DNA of 64,000 nt from Caldilineaceae bacterium (lineage in GTDB: Bacteria > Chloroflexota > Anaerolineae > Caldilineales > Caldilineaceae): positions 1-64,000 of the forward strand of contig JAHBVH010000020.1 of the NCBI GenBank assembly GCA_019637645.1, written 5' to 3'. Below the pieces are notes generated by a model, which did no database searches, was not told where the DNA came from, and saw only the letters and a list, made by a program, of their open reading frames with translations. Position 1 is the stretch's first letter; each line of letters starts with the position of its first letter. Below, piece by piece: positions 63,098-64,000 of the stretch. A program made the position numbers and the translations under genes.

Positions 63098-63931
63098 ATG
63101 CGGATTGCCCTCCTTTCTGATATTCACGGCAACCGCATTGCTCTGGATGCGGTCTTGGCTGATATTGAGGCGCAAGGGGGCGTCGATGCCTATTGGGTAT
63201 TGGGTGATCTGGTCGCGGTTGGTCCGCAGCCGGTGCTGGTGTTGGAACGCTTGCAAACCTTGCCCAATGCCCATATCATCCGTGGCAATACCGATGTCTA
63301 TATTGCCACGGGCGAGCGGCCACCGCCCCTGAGCGCCCAGATTGTCGCTAACCCGACCCTGTTGCCCATCTTTGAAGAGGTGGCGCAGACCATGGCCTGG
63401 ACCCAAGGCGCGTTAGCCGCGACGGGGTGGCTGCCTTTTCTCGATGCCTTGCCCTTGGATCTCCGCCTGACTTTGCCCGATGGCACCCGCCTCTTAGGCG
63501 TACATGCTTCACCAGGGCAAGATAGTGGGCGTGGGATGCGGCCCGACTATCCCCACACCGAATTGGTGGAACGGATCGCCGGTTGTGAAGCGGATCTACT
63601 CTGTGTCGGTCATACCCATTGGCCGATGAACATCCGCCTCGGAGCAACCCATGTGGTGAATTTAGGCAGTGTCAGCAATCCCCAGACGCCCGATCTCTGT
63701 GCGTGGTATGCCTTGTTGGTGGCCGATACCCACGGGTACACCCTTCGCCACCGGCAAGTACCCTATGATCGCGCCGCCGTGATCCAAGTGCTGCAGACGA
63801 TGCGCCATCCTGCCCCGGGCTTTATTACACGCCATATGCAAGGCGCTTTCGTCCGCGATTGGGCGCTGCCGGAAAATGATGCACCTAACGAAGCCATAAA
63901 CGGCAAGAAAAAGGAGAGCCCAGTTGGATAA
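63098..63931 (+). CDS. Calcineurin-like metallophosphoesterase (YfcE/MJ0936-like)
   Basis: 277-residue phosphoesterase. Di-metal motifs: LLSDIHGN (D8, H10), VLGDLVAVGP, RGNTDVYIATG and LCVGHTHWPM, then NLGSVSNPQ. It is the fourth member of the operon, starting 3 nt after the ThDP gene stop. Substrate is not visible; the family includes enzymes that act on small phosphodiesters. The C-terminal 30 residues are not conserved in the usual fold and are rich in charged residues (INGKKKESPVG). Confidence 0.92.
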   Translation: MRIALLSDIHGNRIALDAVLADIEAQGGVDAYWVLGDLVAVGPQPVLVLERLQTLPNAHIIRGNTDVYIATGERPPPLSAQIVANPTLLPIFEEVAQTMAWTQGALAATGWLPFLDALPLDLRLTLPDGTRLLGVHASPGQDSGRGMRPDYPHTELVERIAGCEADLLCVGHTHWPMNIRLGATHVVNLGSVSNPQTPDLCAWYALLVADTHGYTLRHRQVPYDRAAVIQVLQTMRHPAPGFITRHMQGAFVRDWALPENDAPNEAINGKKKESPVG

Positions 63932-64000
63932 CGCGTTGTTGCAGCCCGTGACCACAGGCCCGCTCGCTCCCTATATCCAGCAGACGCGCCGTGTCGAAGC
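63924..64000 (+). CDS. Start of a further operon gene, truncated by the window edge
   Basis: A TTG at 63924 with a perfect AAGGAG 7 nt upstream opens a frame that stays open to the end of the window (25 codons: MDNALLQPVTTGPLAPYIQ...). It overlaps the stop of the phosphoesterase gene, an arrangement usual for coupled genes. The visible residues are too few for a family call. It is too short for standard ORF cut-offs. Confidence 0.6.
   Translation, partial: MDNALLQPVTTGPLAPYIQQTRRVE

Overview
The window looks like chromosomal DNA from a moderately GC-rich member of the Chloroflexota, probably near the Anaerolineae, Ardenticatenia or Caldilineae. This is inferred from protein style, not from a marker gene. 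The clues are Thr/Pro/Ala-rich linkers in secreted proteins, C-terminal YLPxxQ-type tails on three exported proteins, a polyphosphate glucokinase, a DUF4126 membrane protein, large secreted TPR and macroglobulin proteins, and no recognisable outer-membrane genes. No rRNA, tRNA, CRISPR array, transposase or phage gene was seen.

Layout. 0-5 kb holds housekeeping genes: leucyl aminopeptidase, a PLP aminotransferase, polyphosphate glucokinase and a secreted CAP protein with a near-consensus sigma-70 promoter. 5.5-11.7 kb is one giant alpha-2-macroglobulin with an intact CTEQ thioester motif. 12-19.5 kb holds a VTT membrane protein, a lipoprotein with two cyclophilin domains, a WecA/TagO-type phosphosugar transferase and an O-antigen-ligase/TPR fusion. 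19.7-33.1 kb is a compact minus-strand exopolysaccharide operon: an EPS-type MarR regulator, a flippase, seven glycosyltransferases or glycosyltransferase-like proteins, four methyltransferases and a sugar-nucleotide epimerase, often overlapping by 1-16 nt. With the transferase and ligase next to it, this is a nearly complete lipid-linked (Wzx/Wzy-like) polysaccharide pathway.

33.3-45.5 kb carries a secreted double beta-helix protein, a UvrD-like helicase with two small companions, a flavin reductase, a BNR-propeller protein and a second secreted beta-helix protein, separated by repeat-containing intergenic DNA. 46.3-59.2 kb is the most unusual part: a two-gene plus-strand operon. The first gene fuses a processive family-2 glycosyltransferase, a LysM-like segment and a beta-helix domain that keeps the DPHD motif of alginate (mannuronan) C5-epimerase AlgG. 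The second encodes a 3241-residue secreted protein with roughly 65 TPRs and a CHAT domain in which both catalytic residues appear to be replaced. Together they suggest a synthase-dependent uronan-like polysaccharide system with its own TPR scaffold. The first secreted beta-helix protein (33.4-37.2 kb) looks like a paralogue of the epimerase domain, duplicated and with its catalytic His replaced by Arg.

59.3-64 kb has an SUI1/eIF1-like factor, a DUF4126 protein, and a plus-strand operon of an enolase-superfamily enzyme, a creatininase-family amidohydrolase, a ThDP-binding decarboxylase alpha subunit, a metallophosphoesterase and the start of another gene cut by the window edge. It looks catabolic, but the substrate cannot be read from the sequence. 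A family of short intergenic palindromic repeats (TTACGCA and ACCTGTCAGGT cores) recurs in the window; its best copy is a perfect 25-bp inverted repeat at 62503-62555.
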